Of a stretch of 64,000 nt of DNA, positions 36,624-45,122 are shown in pieces. The stretch comes from Cyclobacterium marinum DSM 745 (lineage in GTDB: Bacteria > Bacteroidota > Bacteroidia > Cytophagales > Cyclobacteriaceae): the NCBI RefSeq assembly GCF_000222485.1, contig NC_015914.1, positions 1,426,001 to 1,490,000 on the forward strand. The letters are read 5' to 3'. Position 1 is the stretch's first letter; each line of letters starts with the position of its first letter. Both the position numbers and the translations under genes were made by a program. The notes beneath the pieces are model-generated. The model was not told the origin of the DNA. It ran no database searches and was given only the letters and a program-made list of their open reading frames with translations.

Positions 36624-37679
36624 TTAAAGAAGGCAATTGTAAGCTTTATCAGGATCCATCAAATGTCCCCAACCGTATATTTCTTCGTTTTCTATTCCAT
36701 TTTTTGGCTTTAAATAACCACATTCTACCAAACCCGCAATATGAAAATATACCGCATCAATGTCAGAAGGACCACTATTAGGAAAATGACTAAAACCTCC
36801 ATCTTTATTTTGGCACTTTAATATCCAGTTTTGGGCTTTCTGATAAGCTTTTTTAAGCTCCTTTTTACGCTCCTTACTTCCGACCTGCCTTAGAATAAAA
36901 AGCGCATCAAAGACGGCGTGAACATCCCAATCAGGCGGATTTAACGACCAAGAGCCATCTTCTTTTTGATCCGCCAATACCCTATCCACCATTTCTTCTG
37001 CCATTGGAGTATCTTCTCCAATTAATCGAAAATAATGTGCAGCGTGAAAAGTCGAAGCCACGTGATTTCCTATATATCCATCTTCCGTTTGATTGTCCTT
37101 CAAATAACTCCTCATTTTACGATCAATATGAGCAGGCATATTTTCATTCCAAGCACTAAAAAAGAGCGCAAAAAAACTAGTTGTATAAAGCGGGAGTTCT
37201 TGAAAATCATCACCCTTAAAAAAATATTCAATAACCGGCATGGGATTGTATCTAGGCTTCACTCCCAATATTTTCAGCGCAGCCACACTTTGAACGGTAT
37301 TGTAAAGTTTAGCAAGGGGTGTTTCCATATCACCTTCACCACTGGGTGCATAAAATGCCCCATCTTCCTTTTGACAAGAAAGGAAAAAGTCAACTGTTTC
37401 CTTTTCAAAAGGCAACTCCCAGCCAAAGGTTTTATGGATAACTACTGCATAGGTAGGTGCTGCGATACCTGAAAATTTCGTATCGGAATTCCCCTCATAA
37501 TCCCTAGGTAAGCCGGGACTAAAAGATCCGTCTTCATTAGCTGTTTGCTTAAAAAATGAACGCACACCTTCAAGTATATTCTTTTGATTGTCCAAGGCAA
37601 GAAACTTCAAGTCCCCCATTGCTACACCTCCTGTTACTACAGGGATTAATTGCAACACTTTTCTTCGGCTAATGCTCAT
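36624..37679 (-). CDS. Prenyltransferase/squalene-oxidase repeat protein with Tat-like signal
   Basis: This 351-residue protein begins MSISRRKVLQLIPVV, a twin-arginine signal. The rest contains at least four alpha-toroid repeats of the prenyltransferase/squalene-cyclase type: VDFFLSCQKEDGAFYAP, RSYLKDNQTEDGYIG, VDRVLADQKEDGSWSLNP, QNWILKCQNKDGGFSHFP. The QxxDGxW/F units are visible but the acid-rich catalytic motifs of cyclases are not, so a binding or unknown enzymatic role outside the cytoplasm is more likely. It follows the ferritin-like pair after a terminator. Confidence 0.75.
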   Translation of the reverse strand: MSISRRKVLQLIPVVTGGVAMGDLKFLALDNQKNILEGVRSFFKQTANEDGSFSPGLPRDYEGNSDTKFSGIAAPTYAVVIHKTFGWELPFEKETVDFFLSCQKEDGAFYAPSGEGDMETPLAKLYNTVQSVAALKILGVKPRYNPMPVIEYFFKGDDFQELPLYTTSFFALFFSAWNENMPAHIDRKMRSYLKDNQTEDGYIGNHVASTFHAAHYFRLIGEDTPMAEEMVDRVLADQKEDGSWSLNPPDWDVHAVFDALFILRQVGSKERKKELKKAYQKAQNWILKCQNKDGGFSHFPNSGPSDIDAVYFHIAGLVECGYLKPKNGIENEEIYGWGHLMDPDKAYNCLL

Positions 37680-37842
37680 GTTTTTAATTTTATCTATTTA
37701 AAATTTTTGTTCTAACATCATTAGAATTAAAACCAAAGTATGCAATTTTTCCCTCACATGGGAATACTATTTCAGTATATTTTAAATGATAAGGAAATTT
37801 TCTCCTCCATTTCCCATCTTTTTTCAAATACTAAAAAAATTA

Positions 37843-37881
37843 GATAAAAAAATGGTGCCATCTTCCAACAAAGATGACACC
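37843..37881 (-). terminator. Rho-independent terminator after the ferritin-like genes
   Basis: On the minus strand GGTGTCATCTT and AAGATGGCACC (37854-37881) form an 11-pair stem with one G-U pair and a six-base loop, followed by ATTTTTTTAT. Confidence 0.8.
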
Positions 37882-37914
37882 AAGCACTCAACCCCAACTA
37901 AAAAATTTTACTGT

Positions 37915-38733
37915 TTAAGCCAAGAATAAGGACGCTATGCCCAATACCTGATCCTTATTTAGAGGCTCGTCCCATCCTTCTGTTACTGCATCTGAATCAA
38001 TACCGGTCAATTGAACAACATCTGCCCCTCCGTGCATTACATTATCCTCACCAGCATAAATTGCCTGAGTGGCCGCTGGCAATGAACCGATAGAATCTCC
38101 TGTGATCCAACCTTTGACCGTATCGTGCCCCTTTTTGGTACGCAGCCTTCTCACCATTGAGGCATGTCTTGCTTCTACAGAATGAATGGACAAAGCGGCA
38201 GTAAGCACCACATCATTTTCCATAACATTTCCGGCTTGCCCTTTATAAGCCCTTACACCAGTATCTTCAAACGCTTGTGACAAGGCCAAAAAAGTAGGAT
38301 AATCAGTAAAAGGAGAAAAATTTCCACTTGCAGTAAAATCAAATTCAGGTTCCATTACAGGCTCTCCACCCAACACATTCCCTACTACTTCTGTAAGAAA
38401 ATTAACGTGGGCCAGCTCATGATCACGGATTTTCTCGAAGATGGCAGTATCTGCTCCATCGATGACTCCTGCATCAATCCCCATTTGGTAATACCGGTAT
38501 TCCAGATGTTCCAATGTCAAAGCATAATTCAATACCTCGATCAAACTCGCAGTATCAGCTTTGGCAACTTTTGGCAAAGCTGACAAAATACCCAATGGAA
38601 CGGCTGCCATAGCTACTTTTTTACTCATGTCACCAAACCGGTGGAAAGCTTCTCTTCTAGAGAAAAACATTTCTTTTTCATCCGAATTTTTAGTATCCGG
38701 ACACATTTTATCTAATAAATTCAATAAGTTCAT
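37915..38733 (-). CDS. Exported ferritin-like domain protein (second of tandem pair)
   Basis: This 272-residue protein has a twin-arginine-like segment SRREAFHRFG before a weakly hydrophobic stretch. The ferritin-like four-helix part begins about residue 62, with metal-ligand-type motifs EHLEYRYYQ, DHELAHVNFL and SVEARHASMV, matching ferritin-like domain PF13668. Such Bacteroidota proteins are usually annotated as ferritin-like or desiccation-related; ferroxidase activity is not established. It lies 24 bases after its paralogue and is terminated by a hairpin. Confidence 0.85.
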   Translation of the reverse strand: MNLLNLLDKMCPDTKNSDEKEMFFSRREAFHRFGDMSKKVAMAAVPLGILSALPKVAKADTASLIEVLNYALTLEHLEYRYYQMGIDAGVIDGADTAIFEKIRDHELAHVNFLTEVVGNVLGGEPVMEPEFDFTASGNFSPFTDYPTFLALSQAFEDTGVRAYKGQAGNVMENDVVLTAALSIHSVEARHASMVRRLRTKKGHDTVKGWITGDSIGSLPAATQAIYAGEDNVMHGGADVVQLTGIDSDAVTEGWDEPLNKDQVLGIASLFLA

Positions 38734-38757
38734 GTCTATTTCTGTTAAGGTTTTAAA

Positions 38758-39459
38758 TTAGCTTGGCAATTGACTGAAATCAATTGGTGTGGTTACATAA
38801 TTGCTAGCTGCCGTCAGTACTTCCGAAAAACTAAGTGTACGCTCCAAACCATTCCCATCAATGATATCATCTCCTGCAAAATCTGCAGATCCCGGATTCA
38901 ACAAATCCCTTATGGCGGCTGCATGCCTAGCCTCTACAGACACTATTTTTCCGGCTATAAGTAAATAACCGGCATCTTGAATATGCTGTCCGGCACCATT
39001 ATAGGCCGCTACACCTAAATCTTCAAAAGTTTTGGCTGCATTCAATACAGACATCCGATCATCAAAATTTATGGCACTAAAGTCCACTTCCAAATCTTCA
39101 ATCGCTGCACTTCCCAAAGCGGCTTTAAAAAATTCTTTATGTGCCCTTTCATGTTTCTCAAGATCAGCCATAATTTCCTTTTCTTCTGCACTGGCATTAT
39201 TATAATACCCACCTTGCATCACAGTTGCGTAAAATGCTGCTTCCAGTTGTTCAAGTGCATAGGCATAATTCAATATTCCAACATCTCCTGACCCTAGCAT
39301 CACCCCTTCTTTTTCCATAGGAGGCATGATGTCATCATCATCATTACATCCCACCATAAACAATCCTGCTGCCGCAATGGACAATGAACCCTTTTGAAGG
39401 AACTTGCGTCGGTTGGCATTTTTCACCAACCCATGCGGTTTAATCAAATCCTTTTTCAT
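38758..39459 (-). CDS. Exported ferritin-like domain protein (first of tandem pair)
   Basis: This 233-residue protein has a twin-arginine signal NRRKFLQKGSLSIAAAG followed by a lipobox-like MVGC and an Asp-rich stretch. The ferritin-like helices carry the same ligand pattern as the next gene: EQLEAAFYATV, KHERAHKEFFK and SVEARHAAAI. The close tandem arrangement and shared motifs suggest duplication and perhaps a heteromeric complex exported already folded by the Tat pathway, possibly with bound metal (inference). Confidence 0.86.
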   Translation of the reverse strand: MKKDLIKPHGLVKNANRRKFLQKGSLSIAAAGLFMVGCNDDDDIMPPMEKEGVMLGSGDVGILNYAYALEQLEAAFYATVMQGGYYNNASAEEKEIMADLEKHERAHKEFFKAALGSAAIEDLEVDFSAINFDDRMSVLNAAKTFEDLGVAAYNGAGQHIQDAGYLLIAGKIVSVEARHAAAIRDLLNPGSADFAGDDIIDGNGLERTLSFSEVLTAASNYVTTPIDFSQLPS

Positions 39460-39641
39460 TTTTTTAAAGTTTAGGTTAATAACTCAGTTTCGTTTTCATC
39501 ATTTTAGGTCAACCGAAAATTGGATTGATTCCTATGACTTATATGACTAGAGTTACGCAGCAACTTTAAAACTTGGATCGAGCAGGAATGAATTTTCTTT
39601 TGAAAATCAGTAAAAAAACCAATGAAAGCACCAATGAGTAA

Positions 39642-39674
39642 CCCTTAAAACCCATCAACAGGCGGTTTTAAGGG
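39642..39674. terminator. Hairpin between two minus-strand units
   Basis: CCCTTAAAACC (39642-39652) and GGTTTTAAGGG (39664-39674) form an 11-base stem. It lies downstream of the beta-propeller gene, but only a short, broken T-tract follows on the minus strand, so termination is probable rather than certain. Confidence 0.55.
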
Positions 39675-39750
39675 CTATTTATGAGAAAAAAAATAATTTT
39701 ATTAAAATAAATTAATTTCAATCAATCGATTAAAGAAAAGGTCCAAAACC

Positions 39751-41316
39751 TTATTCAAACCCATGATAGAGATACAAGGCACCATAAGTCCAGTTTGGCC
39801 CAACCATCCCGGGATAATTGATCCTATCCATCATTAAAGCTACATAGGAGAAAGGATAGCCATCCGGCAATTGAACGACATTAGGCCATACGCGGGTTCC
39901 GGAAGCTTGATCCCAGGGAGGCAAATCCATTTTTAATGTACCCGCTTCTTTTAAGTCTGGATAGGTATAAATAAAAATTTCCCTTTCTGAACTACCGGAA
40001 AAACAATAGCGCTCACTTCCAATTTTTTGTATAGAAGTACCTGTAGAATTATGAGCCACAGGCCCGGCGATTTTCACATAACCCCTGTCCCATTCTTCTG
40101 CCTCCATTATGATGGCTTTGTAACCTCCCTCGTTTACACAGGTTAGCATCCTCCACTTTTTTGCTTCCTCATCATAGAGAATGTGTGGGTCCTCTATGTC
40201 TCCTACTACTCCAAAAGTTTTGGCTTCCATAATGGAAAAACCAAACCTCGGATCCCTATTACTCTGAATGGCCAAAAGTTGTTTTTTCTCCAATTCAGGG
40301 TTGGCATAAGCACTAAAACCCGTAGTCAGCCCTTTCCATAAATTATCATTTCTATCAAAAATCAAATGAGAGGCCACTTCATTTCTCAACAAACCATCCC
40401 CCCTATCAAAAAGGATAACCCCCTCTAACTTAATGTCAAAAACGGAGGGATTCATACTAAATACCCCCTGAATATGGTGAGGCAAAGCACGACCCCTGAT
40501 GGACATGGTATACCAAAGACGCCCCTTATCCAGCAAAGGTGATCCATCTTCATAGGTAATGGCACGAATATCTGCCAAGCCAACCCCTGTGGTAAGGCCC
40601 ATTACCACTTTATCTAACTTCACCTCTCCGGAATCAAGTTCCGTATAAAGGTGAGATTGGAAGCCGTGCAAATACTCTTTTTTTCGCAAATCAATTAATT
40701 GATTGAAATCAGATTGTGCAATTACCTGAGGCAAATATTTATTTTTCAAATACAATACCAAACCACTTCCTAACATTTGTAGGTATAAAGTACCATTTAA
40801 TGTGGCATCATTGGGAAGATTAACTGCAATGGAGGACTCTTTTGACAAACCATTTTTATCCGTATACCCTAAGCTTACACCTTCCGGTTTTTCATCATTG
40901 AAAATTACTTTGATGGTTAATTTTTCTTTTGATCCTTTACCGAAAAATGAAAAGCCAAGCGCCCCATTTCCTTTGCAGGAAGCTAAATCAAGGGAATAGG
41001 TAGCTACCGGATTAAAGCCTCCAAACCATATATTTGTTGCCGTTTTTGTCGTGGACCGGAGATTTAACTGACCGGTTGTTATTGCTACTTTTGCGCTGTC
41101 CTCAAGTTGGTGGATTACCGGATGCATGACAGAAAAACCGACACTTTTCTCCGGCCAAATACCGGCCAAAGGAATGGTTTGATCTTCATCAAAAATTAAC
41201 CTTTTTGAAGCTTGTCGAGTAAAATTTATTTGCTCAGGAAGTACCTGAGACTGTAGGGCAGATTGAAAAGTAAATATCAAAACGGCAAAGATACAAGCTA
41301 GTTTGCGGACAAGCAT
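39751..41316 (-). CDS. Exported protein with beta-propeller of glycosidase (GH43/GH32-like) type
   Basis: The start chosen is the ATG at 41316 (MLVRKLACIF), which gives a signal peptide ending around LQSQ; the frame continues to a TTG at 41355 overlapping the upstream gene. The N-terminal half is beta-sandwich-like (about 40-210). The C-terminal half resembles a five-bladed propeller: DIEDPHILYDEEAKKWRML, KIAGPVAHNSTGTSIQKI, GTRVWPNVVQLPDG. The EDPHI motif is typical of family 43/117-type or levansucrase-like folds. No catalytic assignment is possible; it could bind or cleave glycans. Confidence 0.65.
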   Translation of the reverse strand: MLVRKLACIFAVLIFTFQSALQSQVLPEQINFTRQASKRLIFDEDQTIPLAGIWPEKSVGFSVMHPVIHQLEDSAKVAITTGQLNLRSTTKTATNIWFGGFNPVATYSLDLASCKGNGALGFSFFGKGSKEKLTIKVIFNDEKPEGVSLGYTDKNGLSKESSIAVNLPNDATLNGTLYLQMLGSGLVLYLKNKYLPQVIAQSDFNQLIDLRKKEYLHGFQSHLYTELDSGEVKLDKVVMGLTTGVGLADIRAITYEDGSPLLDKGRLWYTMSIRGRALPHHIQGVFSMNPSVFDIKLEGVILFDRGDGLLRNEVASHLIFDRNDNLWKGLTTGFSAYANPELEKKQLLAIQSNRDPRFGFSIMEAKTFGVVGDIEDPHILYDEEAKKWRMLTCVNEGGYKAIIMEAEEWDRGYVKIAGPVAHNSTGTSIQKIGSERYCFSGSSEREIFIYTYPDLKEAGTLKMDLPPWDQASGTRVWPNVVQLPDGYPFSYVALMMDRINYPGMVGPNWTYGALYLYHGFE

Positions 41317-41351
41317 AGGGCAATCGGTTATCATTAGGTTTACTGCAAATA

Positions 41352-41987
41352 TCAAGATTTTTGCTTAACTTGAAATCGTAATACGGTTTTTAATTTTTCT
41401 TCAGGAACCTTCCTGAAATCCGACAGGTAAATTTCACGGTGTGTTTTGGTAAGCCTGATTAAATCATTTTCCTGAGCATAAGATTCCATTATTGAGAAAG
41501 TTTCACCTTCATGATCATAACTTCCAACATGAAGCATTTGTACACATAAGCCTTCTTCGATTGATTCAAAATTTACTTTATCTAATAATGCATGAGGTTT
41601 TTTCCGACGGGTTAACTCAAGCATTTCCTGATAGAAAGACTCTGTCAGGAAATCGGGCTGGCGAATCATAAGGGTAAATACCAGATCATCTTTGTTGATG
41701 TAGCCATTGTAATTCTCCTTGGCTTTTTCATTAATATCCCAAATTCCTTCAAGTGGGTAAACGGTATAATCCTGATAGCCTTCCGGAGGCTTATTGGTTT
41801 TTTTTAAGGCCATTTTGATGGCATAGGACAGGGAGTAAAGTACAGCAATGTACTCAGCAAACTTACTATCATTGGGATTTCCTTCACCTTTTATGGTAAT
41901 GAACTTTAGGGCCGGAACAGTTAGCTTTTCAGCTTTGGCCTTGGGTAAATAAAGCGCTTTTTCAGATTTTCTCCACTCTTGTTTCAT
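41352..41987 (-). CDS. GyrI-like small-molecule-binding protein
   Basis: This 211-residue protein fits the GyrI-like (SOUL/BmrR-type ligand-binding) superfamily: an N-terminal FITIKGEGNPNDSKFAEYIA segment, then YTVYPLEGIWDI and the central LVFTLMIRQPDFLTESFY, and a C-terminal LCVQMLHVGSYDHEGETF. It is a soluble cytoplasmic protein without a DNA-binding domain. The stop codon lies close to the next gene (35 bases before its chosen start), so the two may form a unit. Function unknown. Confidence 0.8.
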   Translation of the reverse strand: MKQEWRKSEKALYLPKAKAEKLTVPALKFITIKGEGNPNDSKFAEYIAVLYSLSYAIKMALKKTNKPPEGYQDYTVYPLEGIWDINEKAKENYNGYINKDDLVFTLMIRQPDFLTESFYQEMLELTRRKKPHALLDKVNFESIEEGLCVQMLHVGSYDHEGETFSIMESYAQENDLIRLTKTHREIYLSDFRKVPEEKLKTVLRFQVKQKS

Positions 41988-42123
41988 GGGTAAAACGATT
42001 TAATTGCTGGTTCCTAAAATAGCTAAAATCTACTATATTCATGGAATGCTTAATTATAATACAATTTACCCAAACTGCTATTACAAAGTTTGGATGATAC
42101 AGAAAAATCATGTCTTCATTCAG

Positions 42124-42165
42124 AAAAAAAAGCCATTAAGCGTTTGTCACGCTTAATGGCTTTTT
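42124..42165. terminator. Strong bidirectional terminator
   Basis: AGCCATTAAGCG (42131-42142) and CGCTTAATGGCT (42150-42161) form a perfect 12-base stem with a seven-base loop, preceded by a run of As and followed by Ts, so it works in either direction. It ends the nitroreductase operon. Confidence 0.88.
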
Positions 42166-42206
42166 CAAAACTAATAAAATGCAACGCTTTTACTTGGCTA
42201 AAATAT

Positions 42207-42839
42207 TTAATCCAGTACAGTCACTAAATCCTCTTTGCTTTTTCTTACCTTCTTTAGATTAACCAACCAGTCTTTTTCGCTGTCTCTATATCCTAAAGGA
42301 AGAATCACGCAACTTCTCAGTCCTTTTTCTCTCAAGCCTAAAATTTCATCCAAAGCATTGGGATCAAAACCTTCCATCGGTGTGCTATCTACCCCTTCGA
42401 ATGCAGCAGCGGCAATGGCTTGTGAAAAAGCGATATAGGCTTGCTTGGCAGCATGGTTGAAATTCTCTTCAGCCGATCTGTTCGGGTAGGTGGCGAGCAA
42501 TTGTTTCCTGTAGTTTTCCCAACCTTCATTGGTAAAGCCCCTTTTCTCATTGGTAAGGTCAAACATTTTATTGATCCGTTCTTCGGTATAGGTATCCCAC
42601 GCCGCAAAAACCAGCAAATGAGAGCAATCAGTAACAACGGATTGATTCCAAGCGATGGGTTTAATCTTTTCCTTAATTTCTTGGTTTGTTATAACCAAAA
42701 CCTCAAAAGGCTGCAAACCACTTGAGGTAGGTGCCAATGATATGGCCTCAATAATATTATCCACCTTCTCCTGCTCAATTTTTTCACCATTCATGGCTTT
42801 CGCAGCATATCTCCAATTCAATTTGTCAATTAATTCCAT
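42207..42839 (-). CDS. NAD(P)H-dependent nitroreductase-family oxidoreductase
   Basis: This 210-residue protein has the FMN-binding nitroreductase fold: LNWRYAAKAMNGEKI at the N-terminus, then AISLAPTSSGLQPFEVLVI (about 32-50), GVDSTPMEGFDPNALDEIL and a C-terminal VILPLGYRDSEKDW. Relatives reduce nitro, quinone or enal compounds. It is the last gene of the DoxX-MarR-nitroreductase operon, 11 bases after the marR-like gene, which suggests induction by an electrophile or oxidant. Confidence 0.92.
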   Translation of the reverse strand: MELIDKLNWRYAAKAMNGEKIEQEKVDNIIEAISLAPTSSGLQPFEVLVITNQEIKEKIKPIAWNQSVVTDCSHLLVFAAWDTYTEERINKMFDLTNEKRGFTNEGWENYRKQLLATYPNRSAEENFNHAAKQAYIAFSQAIAAAAFEGVDSTPMEGFDPNALDEILGLREKGLRSCVILPLGYRDSEKDWLVNLKKVRKSKEDLVTVLD

Positions 42840-42850
42840 TTTTACTTATT

Positions 42851-43315
42851 CTATTTAATCTGATTATCATTTTTATTATCTGAAAGCGCCTTAATCCAAT
42901 TGTTTAAGGTATTTCTTAAGTTCAATATCTCTTCTACCGTAATGCCCTCATGCGCCAACCCCTCAAGCATTTGCTCAGGTATTGGAGAAGCCAATTCTTT
43001 TAATTTCAGCCCTTTGTTGGTTAAAGTTACAATCACACTCCTTTCATCTTTATTGGACCGAGTCCTGTTAATTAAACCCATGACTTCCATTCTTTTTAGC
43101 AAAGGAGATACGGTATTGGTATCCAAAAATAATTTCTCTTTTATTTCATTGATGCGCATACCATCCGACTCCCATAAAACCATCATGACCAAATATTGAG
43201 GATAGGTCAGGCCTATTTTGCTCAAAAAGGGTTTGTATGCCTTGGTTATCAGTCTTGAAACTGAATAAAAAGGAAAGCAAATTTGATTTTTTAATTCTAG
43301 CTGTGAATGTGTCAT
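42851..43315 (-). CDS. MarR-family transcriptional regulator
   Basis: This 154-residue protein has the MarR winged helix: YPQYLVMMVLWESDGMRINE, then LFLDTNTVSPLLKRMEVMGLINRTR and wing residues SNKDERSVIVTLT. A cysteine near the N-terminus (NQICFPFYSV) lies where OhrR-type regulators have their redox cysteine, with nearby tyrosines in YSVSRLITKAYKPF; this suggests a peroxide- or electrophile-sensing OhrR-like branch. Its start overlaps the doxX stop by four bases. The palindrome at 43768-43785 is a likely binding site. Confidence 0.92.
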   Translation of the reverse strand: MTHSQLELKNQICFPFYSVSRLITKAYKPFLSKIGLTYPQYLVMMVLWESDGMRINEIKEKLFLDTNTVSPLLKRMEVMGLINRTRSNKDERSVIVTLTNKGLKLKELASPIPEQMLEGLAHEGITVEEILNLRNTLNNWIKALSDNKNDNQIK

Positions 43316-43740
43316 TTGTCCTTATCTTTTTTAGATCGGTAATCTGCCCAAGATCCTGCAGACCACAATGCCCAAACAATTAGTACCGGTTGAAAAAACA
43401 AGCGGATTAATCTTGCCCTATCAGAATTCAGGGCCCCAAATGCATCTTTACCATCAAGGTATTGTGCTATATTCCCGGGGAAAATCAGTAGAAAAAAAGC
43501 GGCTAACGCCCATCCAAAATTAACTCGTTGACTTTTCCAGAAAGCCAAACCAAGCGCTAAAGCTATTTCTACATACCCGGATAATACCACTACCAAATCT
43601 TTACTCAATGGCACCCAGTCCGGCACCTGTGCCTGAAAGTCAACCCTATTGAAGGTCAAATGGCTAATTCCCGCATATAGCATAAATGCTGCTAAGATTA
43701 GCCTAAATATATTTTGTAGGGTTGAGGTTTGCTTATTCAT
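43312..43740 (-). CDS. DoxX-family membrane protein
   Basis: The start chosen is the ATG at 43740 (MNKQTSTLQN); an in-frame ATG at 43764 would place the start against the operator. The protein of about 142 residues has four hydrophobic helices and the DoxX-like segments IFRLILAAFMLYAGISHL, VVLSGYVEIALALGLAFW and ALAAFFLLIFPGNIAQYL. DoxX-family proteins are linked to redox and oxidative-stress responses. It opens the operon with MarR and nitroreductase genes. Confidence 0.85.
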   Translation of the reverse strand: MNKQTSTLQNIFRLILAAFMLYAGISHLTFNRVDFQAQVPDWVPLSKDLVVVLSGYVEIALALGLAFWKSQRVNFGWALAAFFLLIFPGNIAQYLDGKDAFGALNSDRARLIRLFFQPVLIVWALWSAGSWADYRSKKDKDK

Positions 43741-43767
43741 GATTCTTCTTTTTATGTCTTGCAAGTT

Positions 43768-43785
43768 TATATCGTAAACGATATA
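43768..43785. promoter_or_regulatory. MarR-type palindromic operator
   Basis: TATATCGTAAACGATATA is a perfect palindrome of two eight-base half-sites separated by AA. It lies 27 bases before the chosen doxX start and overlaps the expected promoter region of the DoxX-MarR-nitroreductase operon. Confidence 0.8.
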
Positions 43786-43855
43786 TATTACTGAAAAGTT
43801 TCTTCTTTTGAAATATTTCCAAAAAATAACTCAGAGATTTGATAGAGGGAGCATT

Positions 43856-44527
43856 TTAAAGAACAATCAATTCATCCCTAAGCAACTTGGCATCGGCCAT
43901 TAATTGCTTGATAGCTGTTTTATTTAGCCCATTATAAATCCCCCTGATGTGTCGCTCATTGTCTATCAGCAATATATTTTCGGTATGTAAAAAATCGTCA
44001 GGACTCTTTTGAATCCCCATATCTTCTTCCACAAAAAACTGATTTCTACCCAAATCATAAATATCCTGCCTTTCACCTGTCAACAAATACCAGTTTTCAC
44101 TACTAATGCCATTTTTTTTCGCATAGGCTTGAAGTTCAGGCACGCCATCCATATCAGGTGTTACGGAATAAGAAAGCAGTTGTACGCCTTTATCTTCAGA
44201 CAACTCCTCCTGAACCAGTTCCATATTGGCCATCATTTTAGGACATATGCCCGGACATGTGGTAAAGAAAAAATTTACAATGGTAATTTTATCATCAAAC
44301 ACATCAGCAGTAACCGTATCCCCCAGTTGGTTATAAACTTGAAATTGGGGGATTTCATGAAAGTTTTCCGGCACTTCTTCTTCTCCGGTGAACCACCGAG
44401 GTGTAAATGTTGATTCTTCGTAATAGGGCAATTTCAACCTCGAACTCGCCTCTACTTCACTTTGCTGTTTATTGGCATTACAAGCGATTGCAAAGCCTAC
44501 TATAAGTATAATTAATAATTTATTCAT
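43856..44527 (-). CDS. SCO1/SenC-family copper chaperone lipoprotein
   Basis: This 223-residue protein begins with a lipoprotein signal ending AIAC (Cys16). The thioredoxin-like domain has the copper motif TTCPGICP (Cys91, Cys95) and the third ligand His181 (DDFLHTENILLI), so all SCO copper-binding residues are present. SCO proteins deliver copper to the CuA site of cytochrome c oxidase or act as periplasmic thiol reductases. It is the last gene of the sigma-factor operon; its start overlaps the stop of the MORN-repeat gene by eight bases. Confidence 0.93.
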   Translation of the reverse strand: MNKLLIILIVGFAIACNANKQQSEVEASSRLKLPYYEESTFTPRWFTGEEEVPENFHEIPQFQVYNQLGDTVTADVFDDKITIVNFFFTTCPGICPKMMANMELVQEELSEDKGVQLLSYSVTPDMDGVPELQAYAKKNGISSENWYLLTGERQDIYDLGRNQFFVEEDMGIQKSPDDFLHTENILLIDNERHIRGIYNGLNKTAIKQLMADAKLLRDELIVL

Positions 44528-45122
44528 CGGTTACAATATTTTCTCCCTCCAATTCATAACATAAAATGGCTCGATTAAGACCAAAAGTCCTTCCGTTTTT
44601 TGCTTCATAATTGACGAACAAATCTCCATATTCTCTCCAAGCTCTTTGCAACCCCTCCTCTTTGCCATTCACAATATTTAGCGCTTTAAAAAGCTGCCCG
44701 CTGGAATACCATTGTTTTTGCGATCCATGAACCACACCTTTTTTGTAATTAGACTCCGAACGCAAATGTCCATTGATCCACCAAGACCTAACCACTCCAT
44801 CCAACCTATTATCTTCATAGAAAGCCTCAAAACTCAACTCTCCATTTTCAAACCACCTCTTGAACAAACCATTTTTCTTTCCATTTTTGTAAGTGATTTC
44901 CTCTGCCGTTTGCCCATTAGAATAAGCCCCTACGCCTACCCCACTAAAAGGCTTTCTTTTGTAATATACAATTCCTTCATTAGGATTAAGTTCCAGCATT
45001 TCTTTGGCTACTCGCCCACCCTTTAGGGCCTTAGGTTTATCTTCTTCATTATTGCCAAAAAATGCCACAAATAACCCTAGTAAAAGCCAAGAAAGCCAGA
45101 AATAGTGTTTAATGAATCGCAT
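44520..45122 (-). CDS. MORN-repeat protein (YwqK type)
   Basis: This 200-residue protein has a hydrophobic N-terminal segment (8-22) and then about five MORN-type repeats: GAYSNGQTAEEITYKNGKKN, GLFKRWFENGELSFEAFYED, GVVRSWWINGHLRSESNYKK, GSQKQWYSSGQLFKALNIVN. The fold is a beta-sheet of repeats that binds membranes or proteins. Databases often name such proteins YwqK-family antitoxins, but no toxin partner lies here. It overlaps both neighbours (by 14 and 8 bases), so the operon is tightly coupled. Confidence 0.82.
   Translation of the reverse strand: MRFIKHYFWLSWLLLGLFVAFFGNNEEDKPKALKGGRVAKEMLELNPNEGIVYYKRKPFSGVGVGAYSNGQTAEEITYKNGKKNGLFKRWFENGELSFEAFYEDNRLDGVVRSWWINGHLRSESNYKKGVVHGSQKQWYSSGQLFKALNIVNGKEEGLQRAWREYGDLFVNYEAKNGRTFGLNRAILCYELEGENIVTDE

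Noticed and set aside
37035..37472. 145-codon frame antisense to the prenyltransferase-repeat gene
   Set aside because: Shadow of a well-supported gene on the other strand; no protein features.
44520..45122. Toxin-antitoxin antitoxin (YwqK name)
   Set aside because: The sequence shows MORN repeats only, and no toxin gene is adjacent; the operon context is metal-related.
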